Part shown: positions 1-6,970 of the stretch, piece after piece
Layout: every line of letters begins with the position of its first letter
Position numbering within the stretch: position 1 is the stretch's first letter
Assembly (NCBI GenBank): GCA_019239915.1
Contig: JAFAZF010000051.1
Span: forward strand, 124,001-188,000
Length of the DNA stretch: 64,000 bases
Direction: 5' to 3'
Source: Sphingomonadaceae bacterium
GTDB taxonomy: Bacteria; Pseudomonadota; Alphaproteobacteria; Sphingomonadales; Sphingomonadaceae
Translations under genes and position numbers: made by a program
The notes under the pieces: generated by a model
What the model was told of the DNA's origin: nothing
Database searches by the model: none
What the model saw: only the letters and a program-made list of their open reading frames with translations

Positions 1-671
1 TCTGTTCAAGAGACGAGTTAGCCTATGATGCGGCTAATCGAGAGGGAAGGGTGGCACTTGCTACAGAAATCGTCGAATCAAGAGTATTGAGCGGCAACCT
101 GCTGCTCGCCTTTGTCAATCACGGTCCAGACCATCTGAGCACTTACAGCCTGCATCTTGACGTTGTTGACCCTGCCATATTTTCAGGAAAAAGTGGAAAT
201 ATAGAATGGAATGGCGGCCCCACCGTCTTGTTGCATGGTGTTGATAGCGAACCTGATGACTACAGGTCTGAAATCGAAATAAGCCAATTTCTGCTGTTTT
301 GGCACGAGGTTCAACAGCTCCGGCCTGATCTCGCAACGGGTGATACCTCAGGAGCTACGCGAGAGCCTATTTCGCGCCCTGCGCGGAAGCCGGCACCACG
401 CGGCGATCCGGGACGGGAAAATTCCTCCCGCTCAAAAGCGGGACGGCCGAGGCTCAATCACGGCGCGCCCTTCGCCGGCTTCATCGCTCGCGTAGCGAAA
501 TTCGGAGCGCGGGAAGCAGCCAAATTATCGAACAAGGAATTGGGAAATTGGCTCGTGGAGGAATATCGAAAAAGCGGTTTGACGGCGCCGACGGTGGGCG
601 ATGCCGACGCCGCAGCTCGCAGCGCAGTCCAAAGATGGCTTGCGGCTACAAGTGAGGAGCCCAGCATATGA
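1..671 (+). CDS. Hypothetical protein, paralogue of the next gene; 5' end outside the window
   Basis: The ORF track begins at a GTG (51), but the same frame is open to the left edge. The upstream codons (ELAYDAANREGRV) align with an internal stretch of the next gene's product, so the true start is probably outside the window. The product has an alpha/beta N-terminal part ending near FLLFWHEVQQLRPDL, a basic low-complexity linker, and a conserved C-terminal module of about 70 residues (GRPRLNHGAPFAGFIARVAKFG...). The same module ends the downstream protein. The stop overlaps the next start in ATGA, so the two are probably translated together. I do not recognise the family. It lies in the accessory island. 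Confidence 0.7.
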   Translation, partial: CSRDELAYDAANREGRVALATEIVESRVLSGNLLLAFVNHGPDHLSTYSLHLDVVDPAIFSGKSGNIEWNGGPTVLLHGVDSEPDDYRSEIEISQFLLFWHEVQQLRPDLATGDTSGATREPISRPARKPAPRGDPGRENSSRSKAGRPRLNHGAPFAGFIARVAKFGAREAAKLSNKELGNWLVEEYRKSGLTAPTVGDADAAARSAVQRWLAATSEEPSI

Positions 672-1558
672 CCTCGGTGCCCAGGGATGTCTTGGTTGAC
701 ATGGGAAAGCAGGTTGCGACGGACCTCGGTCAGGCCCTGGATGGACTTATCGCTAATGCTTCTAACTCTTACTACAGAGCAGAGCTAATCCCTCCCTTCT
801 ACGCAATTGAGTGGCTGGCCACGGGGAATTTCTACGATACCGGAGAGATTTACCCCATCAAGGACTGGACAGCGTTTGCATTAAATCGCGAAGATTTTGA
901 GGCCTATGCCCACGGAGCCAGGACTGAGCTTGCAACGGAGCTAATCGTTGAAGCAATAGCTGAAGGCAAGGTGCGCCTAATATATATAAATAGATCGGAC
1001 TCATCCACAGCGGGGCTTGGCCCGGCCAACATAAACCTTCTTAAGCTTGAGGCGATCAGCCCTTCGTATTTTGAGGGGGCTAACATTTCCTACGAGTGGG
1101 ACGAGTCTCTTTGTATCACTGCCTTCCGCGACGACGACAGTCGGCAAGAGACATTCGAAGACTTCTTCTTTCTTTGGTCGGAGGTTAGGTCCCTGCGGCC
1201 GTCGCTACCCGTGCCCACACGACAGGGAGCGCTGGTTGATCTGATGAGGCAGGTCACCGGGAACGGCCATGATGTTGCCGCCCCTGCTGTTTCAGAAGTT
1301 GCGCCTATAGCACGCTCGAGCGCCGGCCGCCGTCGGCTCAACCACGGTGGGCCGATTGCAGCTTTCGTCGCGCGGGTAGCGAAATTCGGTGCGGCCGACG
1401 CAGCGAAATTATCGGATAAGGACTTAGGGCGGTGGCTCGATCAGGAATACGCGAAATTCGGTTTGAAGCCTCCAACACCTGCGGATGCCAATTCCGCTGC
1501 TCGCAGCGCCCTAATGACATGGATTTCGCACACCGGCGAAAACTCGTCGCAACAATAA
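668..1558 (+). CDS. Hypothetical protein with duplicated C-terminal module
   Basis: This 296-residue protein starts at an ATG that overlaps the previous stop by four bases. Its residues from about 78 onward parallel the whole visible upstream protein: ELATELIVEA, then FFFLWSEVRSLRPSL, then GRRRLNHGGPIAAFVARV and AKLSDKDLGRWLDQEY. The two genes are therefore a tandem duplication that has diverged. No signal peptide, membrane segment or known catalytic motif is visible. Codon use is less GC-rich than the backbone, which fits horizontally acquired DNA. Function is unknown. The shared C-terminal module may be a small helical interaction or DNA-binding domain, but that is only a guess. Confidence 0.8.
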   Translation: MTSVPRDVLVDMGKQVATDLGQALDGLIANASNSYYRAELIPPFYAIEWLATGNFYDTGEIYPIKDWTAFALNREDFEAYAHGARTELATELIVEAIAEGKVRLIYINRSDSSTAGLGPANINLLKLEAISPSYFEGANISYEWDESLCITAFRDDDSRQETFEDFFFLWSEVRSLRPSLPVPTRQGALVDLMRQVTGNGHDVAAPAVSEVAPIARSSAGRRRLNHGGPIAAFVARVAKFGAADAAKLSDKDLGRWLDQEYAKFGLKPPTPADANSAARSALMTWISHTGENSSQQ

Positions 1559-1684
1559 GCTCGACGGGCTTTTGAATTTCGCCCCCAAAGAGTTGAATTT
1601 CGCTCCGAGATAGCCTCTTTTCGGGGGCGGATGTTCCCCTCATGTTTCTGGCAGTCGGACGGCGCCGCTGTGCGCCGCACATGA

Positions 1685-2956
1685 TTGCCGGAGCACGCCG
1701 TGAAGCCAAAACTCGACGAAGCGCCTAACATCGGACAGGCGCATCCCGCACCCACCGCACAGGCGATGACGTTGAACACAGAAGACGCCGCTGCTTACGT
1801 CGGGCTTTCCGCCTCGACGATGGAAAAGCTGCGCGTGTCGGGGGAGGGGCCGCGCTACGCGAAGCTGGGCCGACTGGTCCGCTATGAGCGCATAACGGAT
1901 CGCGTCGCTGAGTTGCTCGCCGATCTGTCGGACGCGGGCGCCATCAAGGTCGAGCGCCGCGGCGGCGCGGGGCGGAGCATCGTGATCTACGCCGATCGCT
2001 TCGACGATAGCGACGAGATCAGCCGCAAGCTGCAAGCGGAGATGCCGGCGCGCTTCGCGCCATCGCCAGCCGGCCGCCCCGCCAAAGGAAATCATCCCGC
2101 AGCGGCGGAAATCCGCCATCCCCAGCCGGTGCCGGCGTCAAAGGAAATCATCCCCTTTAAGCCGCGCCGCAAGGCGGCCAAGGGGGCAATGCCCTCGATC
2201 GAATGGGTGCAGCTCGATCGCCTCCAGGTCGACGACAGCTATCAGCGCTCGATCGACACAAGGCCGAGTGCGGCACTCATCAAGCGGATCGGTGACGAGT
2301 GGGATTGGCGCCTTTGCGTGCCGCTTATGGTCTCGCGGCGCGTGGACGGCCTCTACGTCATCGACGGCCAGCATAGGCTGCACGGCGCGCGTCTGCGCGA
2401 CGACGTGCCGCAGCTGCCGTGCTGCATCTCGGTCTACGACGGACCGGCCGACGAAGCCGCGATGTTCGTCGCCGCCAATCGCGAGCGTCGCGCGATGAAC
2501 CGCCTCGACGACTTCCACGCCGCCCAGGCCGGTGGCGATGCCGACGCGCTCGCGGTCGCCGCGCTGATCGAGAGCGTCGGCTTCACCGTCTCGCGCCGCA
2601 CCGGCTCGGCGGCATGGGTGCCGGGCGAGGTCGCGTTCACATCGGCGATCAGCACGATGCGGCGCAAGCATGGCGACGGCATCTGTCGCGCGGCGCTGCA
2701 GGCGATGGCGGACGCGTTCCCCGGCCAGCGGCTGGTGGCCGGCTCATCGGTGTTCACCGCGACCGCGCGGATCCTCGTGAACCCGCCGCCGGCGTTCGAC
2801 CGCGAGCGGCTGTTCCGCGCGCTGCGGACCTTCGACATGCCCGGCTGGGCGGACTTCCTCACCAAGGCGAAGGGCGGCGACGAGCGCGCCCAGCGCCTGC
2901 GGGACATGCTGCTCGCCGCCTATGATGATCTTGGCCGGCCCGAGGTAACGGCATGA
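1685..2956 (+). CDS. Fusion of excisionase-type HTH and ParB-like domain protein
   Basis: Residues about 28-68 match the HTH_17/excisionase pattern (LNTEDAAAYVGLSASTMEKL, then KLGRLVRYE). Residues about 70-120 look like the end of a winged-helix domain (AELLADLSDAGAIKVERR). From about residue 165 there is a ParB/sulfiredoxin-like fold with the signature VIDGQHRLHGARLRDD and the following AMFVAANRERRAMN. Such ParB-like proteins occur in phages and mobile elements. The track start is TTG; a GTG six codons in is an alternative. The abrupt switch between the first two modules suggests a recombination or deletion junction. Role: probably DNA binding in the mobile element; enzymatic activity cannot be judged. 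Confidence 0.75.
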   Translation: MPEHAVKPKLDEAPNIGQAHPAPTAQAMTLNTEDAAAYVGLSASTMEKLRVSGEGPRYAKLGRLVRYERITDRVAELLADLSDAGAIKVERRGGAGRSIVIYADRFDDSDEISRKLQAEMPARFAPSPAGRPAKGNHPAAAEIRHPQPVPASKEIIPFKPRRKAAKGAMPSIEWVQLDRLQVDDSYQRSIDTRPSAALIKRIGDEWDWRLCVPLMVSRRVDGLYVIDGQHRLHGARLRDDVPQLPCCISVYDGPADEAAMFVAANRERRAMNRLDDFHAAQAGGDADALAVAALIESVGFTVSRRTGSAAWVPGEVAFTSAISTMRRKHGDGICRAALQAMADAFPGQRLVAGSSVFTATARILVNPPPAFDRERLFRALRTFDMPGWADFLTKAKGGDERAQRLRDMLLAAYDDLGRPEVTA

Positions 2957-3031
2957 TGGCGAGCGCTACGCAACACCTTCACCGTCAACACCTCGGGGAC
3001 CGCGTCGGCGCTGCTGAACGCGCTGCGAGCC

Positions 3032-3352
3032 GTGAAAGAGCCGGAGGCGCCGTCACTGAAGGGCAAGCTCGCGAAGAGCGCGATGCACCTGGTGCTCGGC
3101 CACGCCACCGGCGGCGCCGGCAATCTCGCGCTCGAGGGCGCGAGCCATGCCGCCGAGGCGCTCAAGACGAGGGCCGCCAACGCCGCACTCGCCGAGGAGC
3201 TGCGGCTCGCTGGCGATGCGCCGGCGGCGCGCGCGCGTGCGAACGAAGCGGCTGCCAACCTCGCGGCGCAGCTGCGCGCACGTAGCGCGGCCGGCGGTGC
3301 CGCGGCGCGCACCGCGCCGGTGGCCGGCACCATCCAGGACAGGAGCAGGTAA
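3032..3352 (+). CDS. Small alanine-rich phage-region protein; probable 5' frameshift or lost start
   Basis: The only in-frame start is the GTG at 3032, giving 106 residues rich in alanine, with an amphipathic helix region (ANAALAEELRLAGDAPAARA) likely to form a coiled coil. The frame stays open back to 2957 and that stretch also reads like protein (WRALRNTFTVNTSGTASALL). It has no start of its own, while ATGs at 2953/2956 sit one base out of frame. The natural start may therefore have been lost by a one-base change. The stop overlaps the next gene (TAATG). Function is unknown; the position before tail-fibre genes suggests a phage structural or assembly role. Confidence 0.6.
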   Translation: MKEPEAPSLKGKLAKSAMHLVLGHATGGAGNLALEGASHAAEALKTRAANAALAEELRLAGDAPAARARANEAAANLAAQLRARSAAGGAAARTAPVAGTIQDRSR

Positions 3353-4164
3353 TGCGTAAGCTTCTCATCGCCGCGATCGCGCTGCTCGCCGTGCCCGCGC
3401 ACGCCGGGTTCAACGGCAGCGGGCAGTATGTCCTGCCCTATAATTGGGAGAACGACGCTGCCAACGGCCTCGCGATCCGCGCCGACCGCATGGACGGCCA
3501 GGATGCGGATATCGCAGCGGCGCTCTCGAACACGATCACGCGCGACGGGCAGGGCGTGCCGACGGCAGCGATCAATTGGGGCGGCCAGAACCTCAGCAAC
3601 GTGAATGTTCTGTCGGCGGCGTCGCTGGCGCTCAGTGGTCCGCTTAGCGCCGGTTCGCTCGTCTCGCCAGGCGGCGCCACCGGCGGTTATGGCGGCCGCA
3701 CCGTGATCGGCTGGGCCGGATCCGGTCCGATCACCGGTGAGGTGGCGGGAACTTGGGTCATCGATTCGGACAACACGAACCGACTGCGCTTCTACAGCCA
3801 CAATCTCGACAACTCGATCAGCACGATCATGACGGCGGTGCCGACGACTGGCGTCGCGACATTCGGCCAGCGCCCGCTGTTCGGCAGCGCGACGCCGTGG
3901 GACAGCGGCAACCTCAATCCCGCCATCTACGCGCCGATTTCGGGCACCATCTTCACGGGCGATATTGGCCGCGATGGTGCGTTCCTGCTCACCTTCAATT
4001 CGACCAATCCCGAGGTGCTCACCTCGTCGACGGGGAGCGGGCTCATCTTCAACCGCACGCTCAAGAAGTGGTATTTCCAGGTCGACGGCGTCAACGTCGC
4101 CTCGATCGACGCGTCGGGCAATCTGAAGGTCGCGGGCAACATCACCGCGAACACGACGCCATGA
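3352..4164 (+). CDS. Exported phage tail-fibre-like protein
   Basis: This 270-residue product starts with an apparent signal peptide (MRKLLIAAIALLAVPAHA). The rest is rich in Gly, Ser, Thr and Asn, with beta-type repeats and an early motif, AAINWGGQNLSNVN, of the kind found near the N-termini of phage tail fibres. The C-terminus (LIFNRTLKKWYFQVDGVNVA, then GNLKVAGNITANTTP) resembles tail-fibre or spike tips before a chaperone domain. The start overlaps the previous stop by one base and the end overlaps the next start by four, so it belongs to a tightly packed phage operon. A signal peptide on a tail protein is unusual. Confidence 0.65.
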   Translation: MRKLLIAAIALLAVPAHAGFNGSGQYVLPYNWENDAANGLAIRADRMDGQDADIAAALSNTITRDGQGVPTAAINWGGQNLSNVNVLSAASLALSGPLSAGSLVSPGGATGGYGGRTVIGWAGSGPITGEVAGTWVIDSDNTNRLRFYSHNLDNSISTIMTAVPTTGVATFGQRPLFGSATPWDSGNLNPAIYAPISGTIFTGDIGRDGAFLLTFNSTNPEVLTSSTGSGLIFNRTLKKWYFQVDGVNVASIDASGNLKVAGNITANTTP

Positions 4165-4592
4165 CGCTGCAGAGCTCCGGGGCGATCTCGCTCAACGATA
4201 TCATCGCCGAGTTTGGCCTGTCCGCGCAGGCGGTGTTCCCGCGCGACTTCTATGGCCTGGGCGGCGCGCCGGCATCGGGCGCGCTCAGCCTCGAGGATTT
4301 CTACGGCCGCTCCCATGTCGTGCCCGTGTTCACGCCTTCTGGTGGCAGCGTCAGCAGCAGCAGCGCCTATGCCGCGAGCTACACGCTGAGCTGCTCCGTC
4401 GCGGCGATATGGACCTTTTCACTGCCTTCGGGGGTCACAGCCTCGATCGCATCGGGCGCGTCGGCCACCAGCGTCACCTTCACGTCCTACACGGTCGGGA
4501 CCCACATCATCGGAGTGCACGGCGCTTCCGGCAGCACGACTGCGGATGTGAGCGTGCAGCTCACCGTCTCCGATGGCGGCCCGCCAGTCTGA
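4161..4592 (+). CDS. Phage tail-associated protein with Ig-like C-terminal half
   Basis: I start this at the ATG (4161) that overlaps the previous stop in ATGA; the longer ORF in the track runs antiparallel to sense in the tail-fibre gene and is spurious upstream. The 143 residues begin with two copies of a short phage tail motif (ISLNDIIAEFG and LSLEDFYGRS). A Ser/Thr/Val-rich region follows that looks like one immunoglobulin-like beta domain (FTPSGGSVSSSSAYAASYTL to VSVQLTVSDGG). Such modules are common in phage receptor-binding and tail decoration proteins. Exact role is inferred from context. Confidence 0.65.
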   Translation: MTLQSSGAISLNDIIAEFGLSAQAVFPRDFYGLGGAPASGALSLEDFYGRSHVVPVFTPSGGSVSSSSAYAASYTLSCSVAAIWTFSLPSGVTASIASGASATSVTFTSYTVGTHIIGVHGASGSTTADVSVQLTVSDGGPPV

Positions 4593-4810
4593 TGCCGACG
4601 ATATCCGCGCTGCAGAGCCTGATCGGCGCCATCCCCGGCGGCGGCATCGCCGTGCTCGCGATCTGGGCGCTCATCAAGAAAGACGCCCAGTGCACCGCGC
4701 TGATGGCGCAGCTTGCGGATATCGGGAAGGCCTCGGCCGTTACCAACAGCCAGGTGGTGAGCAGCATCGACGCGCTGCGCGAGGCGATCAAGCAAGGGAC
4801 CCGATCGTGA
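4592..4810 (+). CDS. Holin-like small membrane protein
   Basis: This 72-residue protein starts at an ATG that shares one base with the previous stop (TGATG). It carries one hydrophobic segment near the N-terminus (IPGGGIAVLAIWALI) followed by a charged helical tail (ALREAIKQGTRS). Size, topology and location right after tail-fibre genes fit a phage holin or a spanin-like lysis component. No endolysin gene is seen beside it, so the lysis assignment stays tentative. The C-terminus overlaps the next start by four bases (GTGA). Confidence 0.5.
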   Translation: MPTISALQSLIGAIPGGGIAVLAIWALIKKDAQCTALMAQLADIGKASAVTNSQVVSSIDALREAIKQGTRS

Positions 4811-5079
4811 TCCGACGCATCATTCAGGCTTTCAGGCCACTCGATACCAGCCATGTTGACGCGGCGTTCGCGGAAGCGACGCAGGCGCAGAAGGATGTGC
4901 GGGTGCGTGCTCGGGCACTTCGGATGGACATGTCGTGCGGAGATCCGGCGGCAGCAATCGAGAAACTGTCGCGTGACGTGCGGACGCGGGTGGCGTTCGC
5001 GCTGCAGGCGTTCTTCGGGTCAACGGCGGCCGAACCGCTGCCGAGCGACATGCACGCGATGCTCGCGAAGCTCGACTAA
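4807..5079 (+). CDS. Hypothetical helical phage-region protein
   Basis: I start this at the GTG (4807) that overlaps the holin-like stop, giving 90 residues; the longer ORF in the track reads out of frame through its neighbour. The sequence is mostly helical and charged (VDAAFAEATQAQKDVRVRARAL), with no membrane segment or cysteine pattern. It is the last gene of the plus-strand phage module and converges with the DUF2786 gene, whose end overlaps it by four bases. No family is recognised. Confidence 0.6.
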   Translation: MIRRIIQAFRPLDTSHVDAAFAEATQAQKDVRVRARALRMDMSCGDPAAAIEKLSRDVRTRVAFALQAFFGSTAAEPLPSDMHAMLAKLD

Positions 5080-5342
5080 CGCTTCCGCCACAGGCGCGCG
5101 GCGCGCTCGCGGGCGCTGACGCCCGACCGCTTCGCGAAGTCGATCACTGCAGCGGATCTCGCCTTCAGCGGGAAAGGGCGCTCGCGGAGGAGGGCCTGTG
5201 CGCCGACTGATAGATCGTCGGGCTCGACCCCATATTGCCGCATCAGGCTCCGCGCGCGCTCAAGCGCGAGCTCGGCCTCATGCTCGTTGTCGCTGCGGGC
5301 GAGGGCGATGCAGCGCTCAATCTTGAGTCGCGTCGTGTCCAT
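5076..5342 (-). CDS. DUF2786-like protein
   Basis: The 88 residues match the short DUF2786 pattern: an N-terminal helix with IERCIALARSDNEHEAELAL and then ARSLMRQYGVEPDD. Proteins with this domain are common in phages and mobile elements and have no firmly known function. It is the last of five small minus-strand genes. Its start shares one base with the stop of the Myb-like gene upstream (TGATG), which indicates coupled translation. Confidence 0.7.
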   Translation of the reverse strand: MDTTRLKIERCIALARSDNEHEAELALERARSLMRQYGVEPDDLSVGAQALLRERPFPLKARSAAVIDFAKRSGVSARERAARLWRKR

Positions 5343-5497
5343 CAGCGCATCTTAACCCTGATCCCAAGTTTGTCGGACCGCGCCGAAACCGCGAGTGGCG
5401 AGCGCCCTAGCTTCTTACCAATATCTAAGGTTGTTGCACCTTCTGCGGCCATTTCCCGTAGCACGATATCATCATTCAACGTCCAGCGGCGGGCCAT
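5342..5497 (-). CDS. Myb/SANT-like HTH micro-protein (51 aa), absent from ORF track
   Basis: Reading the minus strand from the ATG at 5497 gives 51 residues starting MARRWTLNDDIVLREMAAEG and ending in KLGIRVKMR. The pattern W-T-x(n)-L-x-E-M, then LDIGKKLGRSPLAVSARSDKLG, is that of a single Myb/SANT-like or GcrA-like helix-turn-helix that binds DNA. It falls below the 60-residue cut of the ORF track. It starts three bases after the upstream stop and its own stop overlaps the DUF2786 start, so it is firmly embedded in the operon. Likely a small regulator of the island. Confidence 0.75.
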   Translation of the reverse strand: MARRWTLNDDIVLREMAAEGATTLDIGKKLGRSPLAVSARSDKLGIRVKMR

Positions 5498-5499
5498 AC

Positions 5500-5691
5500 C
5501 TAAACCCTCGCTCGCGCGACGCGGACCAGTATCCGCAACTCCTGCCTCAGGCTGCTGCCGCCAGCAATGTGCCGGTACGCCGCCTCATAGCCTTCCCGGC
5601 TCAGTTGCCTGATTAGCGCCTCGACGTCCTTACAGGTCCCGGAGCGTGCGATCTGATAGGCGCGTTCGATTAGCGAGGGCTTCTCATCCAT
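5500..5691 (-). CDS. Hypothetical small protein (63 aa)
   Basis: A short helical protein (MDEKPSLIERAYQIARSG, then DVEALIRQLSREGYEAAYRH). No membrane segment or metal-binding pattern is visible. The arrangement of a helix pair with conserved-looking aromatic residues is typical of small phage regulators, but I do not recognise the family. It is followed within three bases by the Myb-like gene, and preceded by a ~40-base gap from the 59-residue gene. Confidence 0.6.
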   Translation of the reverse strand: MDEKPSLIERAYQIARSGTCKDVEALIRQLSREGYEAAYRHIAGGSSLRQELRILVRVARARV

Positions 5692-5730
5692 TACCTATGT
5701 TGGCATGACATGGGCGTGGGTCCTAGCGGC

Positions 5731-5910
5731 TTACGGCCGCTCGCGCGTCGCATCCTTGAACGCCGCCTCGGCATCGAGCCGGCTTGTGAATGTGCGGACG
5801 ATCGGCTCGCGACGGTCACGCAGGACGTAAGCGGCGGCCGCTCCAGGCAGCGTCACCTCTTCCAGCTGCACGTCACCGGACTTCTGAATAATGCGGCGCT
5901 GGGAGGGCAC
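5731..5910 (-). CDS. Hypothetical small protein (59 aa), absent from ORF track
   Basis: A GTG at 5910, one base after the stop of the upstream membrane-protein gene, opens a 59-residue frame starting VPSQRRIIQKSGDVQLEEV and ending AEAAFKDATRERP. The first half looks like beta strands (DVQLEEVTLPGAAAAYVLRD) and the second like a helix. It is below the ORF-track cut-off. The tight spacing and the coherent amino-acid composition support a real gene in the five-gene minus-strand operon. Function unknown. Confidence 0.6.
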   Translation of the reverse strand: MPSQRRIIQKSGDVQLEEVTLPGAAAAYVLRDRREPIVRTFTSRLDAEAAFKDATRERP

Positions 5911-5911
5911 G

Positions 5912-6274
5912 TTAGCTGCTCGGTGAAATGCGGAATCCGCGCCAGATCCAATGGATCGTTACTGCGGAGAGCGCGACGAAAGCCGAGATGGTCAGGTCGA
6001 TCAGGAAGCAGGCCGCGAGCAGTTCGCACCAATAGTAGGAGGCCGTCTTTCCTTCACGTTTATATTCTGGCGCGAAAGCGCCGGAGCGCTTCGCGCAGGT
6101 GATCGCGTCGGGATGCGTCGGACCATCCGATTGGGCGGCTACGCAGGACTGCACCATGATCTGATCAACTGAGGCCCAAGATTGCTCGCGATAGCTGTTG
6201 GAAGCGAGTGCGAGTGCTGGCACGCCGATCAGCGTTGCCACGATCCAGAGCCGCAACCACCCGTTCAAGCGCAT
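5912..6274 (-). CDS. Small membrane protein, first gene of minus-strand island operon
   Basis: This 120-residue protein has an N-terminal hydrophobic segment (LWIVATLIGVPALALA) that may be a signal peptide or anchor, a central cysteine-containing loop (VQSCVAAQSD, DAITCAKRSG, YWCELLAACF), and a C-terminal membrane segment (IDLTISAFVALSAVTIHW). The cysteines could form disulfides if the loop faces the periplasm. It opens the operon that continues with the 59-, 63-, 51- and 88-residue genes. No family recognised. Confidence 0.65.
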   Translation of the reverse strand: MRLNGWLRLWIVATLIGVPALALASNSYREQSWASVDQIMVQSCVAAQSDGPTHPDAITCAKRSGAFAPEYKREGKTASYYWCELLAACFLIDLTISAFVALSAVTIHWIWRGFRISPSS

Positions 6275-6360
6275 AACCGGGCGCTACCACGAAACACGCA
6301 CGCACGAAAACAACCCCGCTTGTTTGAGCGAGGCGCTTTCGTTAATCGTGTCGGTTGGGT

Positions 6361-6536
6361 GTGAGAGCCCGGAACCAAGATAGGCGGTGAGACCCCGTTG
6401 GCGCGGGGCTGATCGCCGAAAAAGCTGAGCGTGGATTGGCGTCCACAGCTCACCGACGACTTATGTCGGGAGCGCGGGCGCCATGCAATAGCCTTCGGGT
6501 AAAAACGCCCCACCGGTCTCTTGGTCCGGCTCTCAC
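6361..6536 (+). ncRNA. Candidate structured RNA, multibranch fold closed by an 18-bp stem
   Basis: The gap between the divergent genes at 6274 and 6605 (330 bases) has no convincing ORF but folds strikingly. The ends (GTGAGAGCCCGGAACCAAGA and TCTTGGTCCGGCTCTCAC) pair over 18 bp with two single-base bulges. Inside are four hairpins: CCCCG-TTGGCG-CGGGG, GTGGA-TTGGCG-TCCAC, CCGAC-(7)-GTCGG, and GGGCG...CGCCC, which holds a C(UUCG)G tetraloop. Two hairpins share the identical loop TTGGCG. The UUCG loop and a G-U pair below it favour the plus strand. Fold and size do not match a standard 6S, tmRNA or RNase P RNA that I can recognise. It could act in trans or as a leader of the gene at 6605. Confidence 0.6.
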
Positions 6537-6604
6537 CCTCCCGGCACCCGGTCCGTCACCGGGAAAGACAGGCTGTGAGAGGCCTCAACCAAGAGTGCGT
6601 ATCA

Positions 6605-6970
6605 ATGAACCTAGAAACGCCTCCGTCGCCGGCAGCACCGTCGCTGCCCGCCATGTCTGACGTCCTGGGCAATCCCCGCCCGCTCCGCCCGTCGGCGCAC
6701 GCGCACGCGGCCGGTCCTCGCGTGCTTCCCTTCAAGATCGCAGCCGCCAAGCACATGCTCGCGCGCGCCGCGGCGCTGGCCTGCCCGGGCCACGATCGCG
6801 CACAAGAGCGCTGGGGTGAGGCCGTGGACACGGTGATCGCATCGCAGCCGATGACGCTCGCCGAAGTGCGCGCCAAGACGGACCTGATCATCATGGAAGG
6901 CCGGTTCGACGCCGCCACCTTCAATGCGATCGCGGCCGACCTCAAGACGTGGGAGGCGGCCCATGCTTGA
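6605..6970 (+). CDS. Hypothetical island protein (121 aa)
   Basis: I place the start at the ATG (6605, MNLETPPSP...), because the track ORF runs upstream into the structured RNA. The first ~40 residues are a proline/alanine-rich tail. Residues about 45-120 form helices with a motif block KIAAAKHMLARAAAL, TLAEVRAKTDLIIMEGRFDA and LKTWEAAHA. No enzyme signature is visible. It overlaps the following reading frame (ATG at 6963 lies before its stop at 6970). Probably the first gene of a short plus-strand island operon. Confidence 0.6.
   Translation: MNLETPPSPAAPSLPAMSDVLGNPRPLRPSAHAHAAGPRVLPFKIAAAKHMLARAAALACPGHDRAQERWGEAVDTVIASQPMTLAEVRAKTDLIIMEGRFDAATFNAIAADLKTWEAAHA

Noticed and set aside
1574-1603. 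Direct repeat GAATTTCGC twice, 21 bases apart, after the paralogue pair
   Set aside because: The reverse complement GCGAAATTC also recurs in the genes as part of the AKFG codons, so it may be chance; too short to call a site.
2953-3285. 110-residue ORF overlapping the 3032 gene
   Set aside because: Composition is almost all Arg, Gly and Ala; the other frame reads as normal helical protein.
6265-6513. 82-residue minus-strand ORF in the structured RNA region
   Set aside because: Basic, unstructured composition with no ribosome site; the paired structure explains the sequence better.
6361-6536. Idea that the structured region is 6S RNA
   Set aside because: 6S is one long hairpin with a central bubble; this region is a multibranch fold with four hairpins. 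It was kept as an unassigned RNA.
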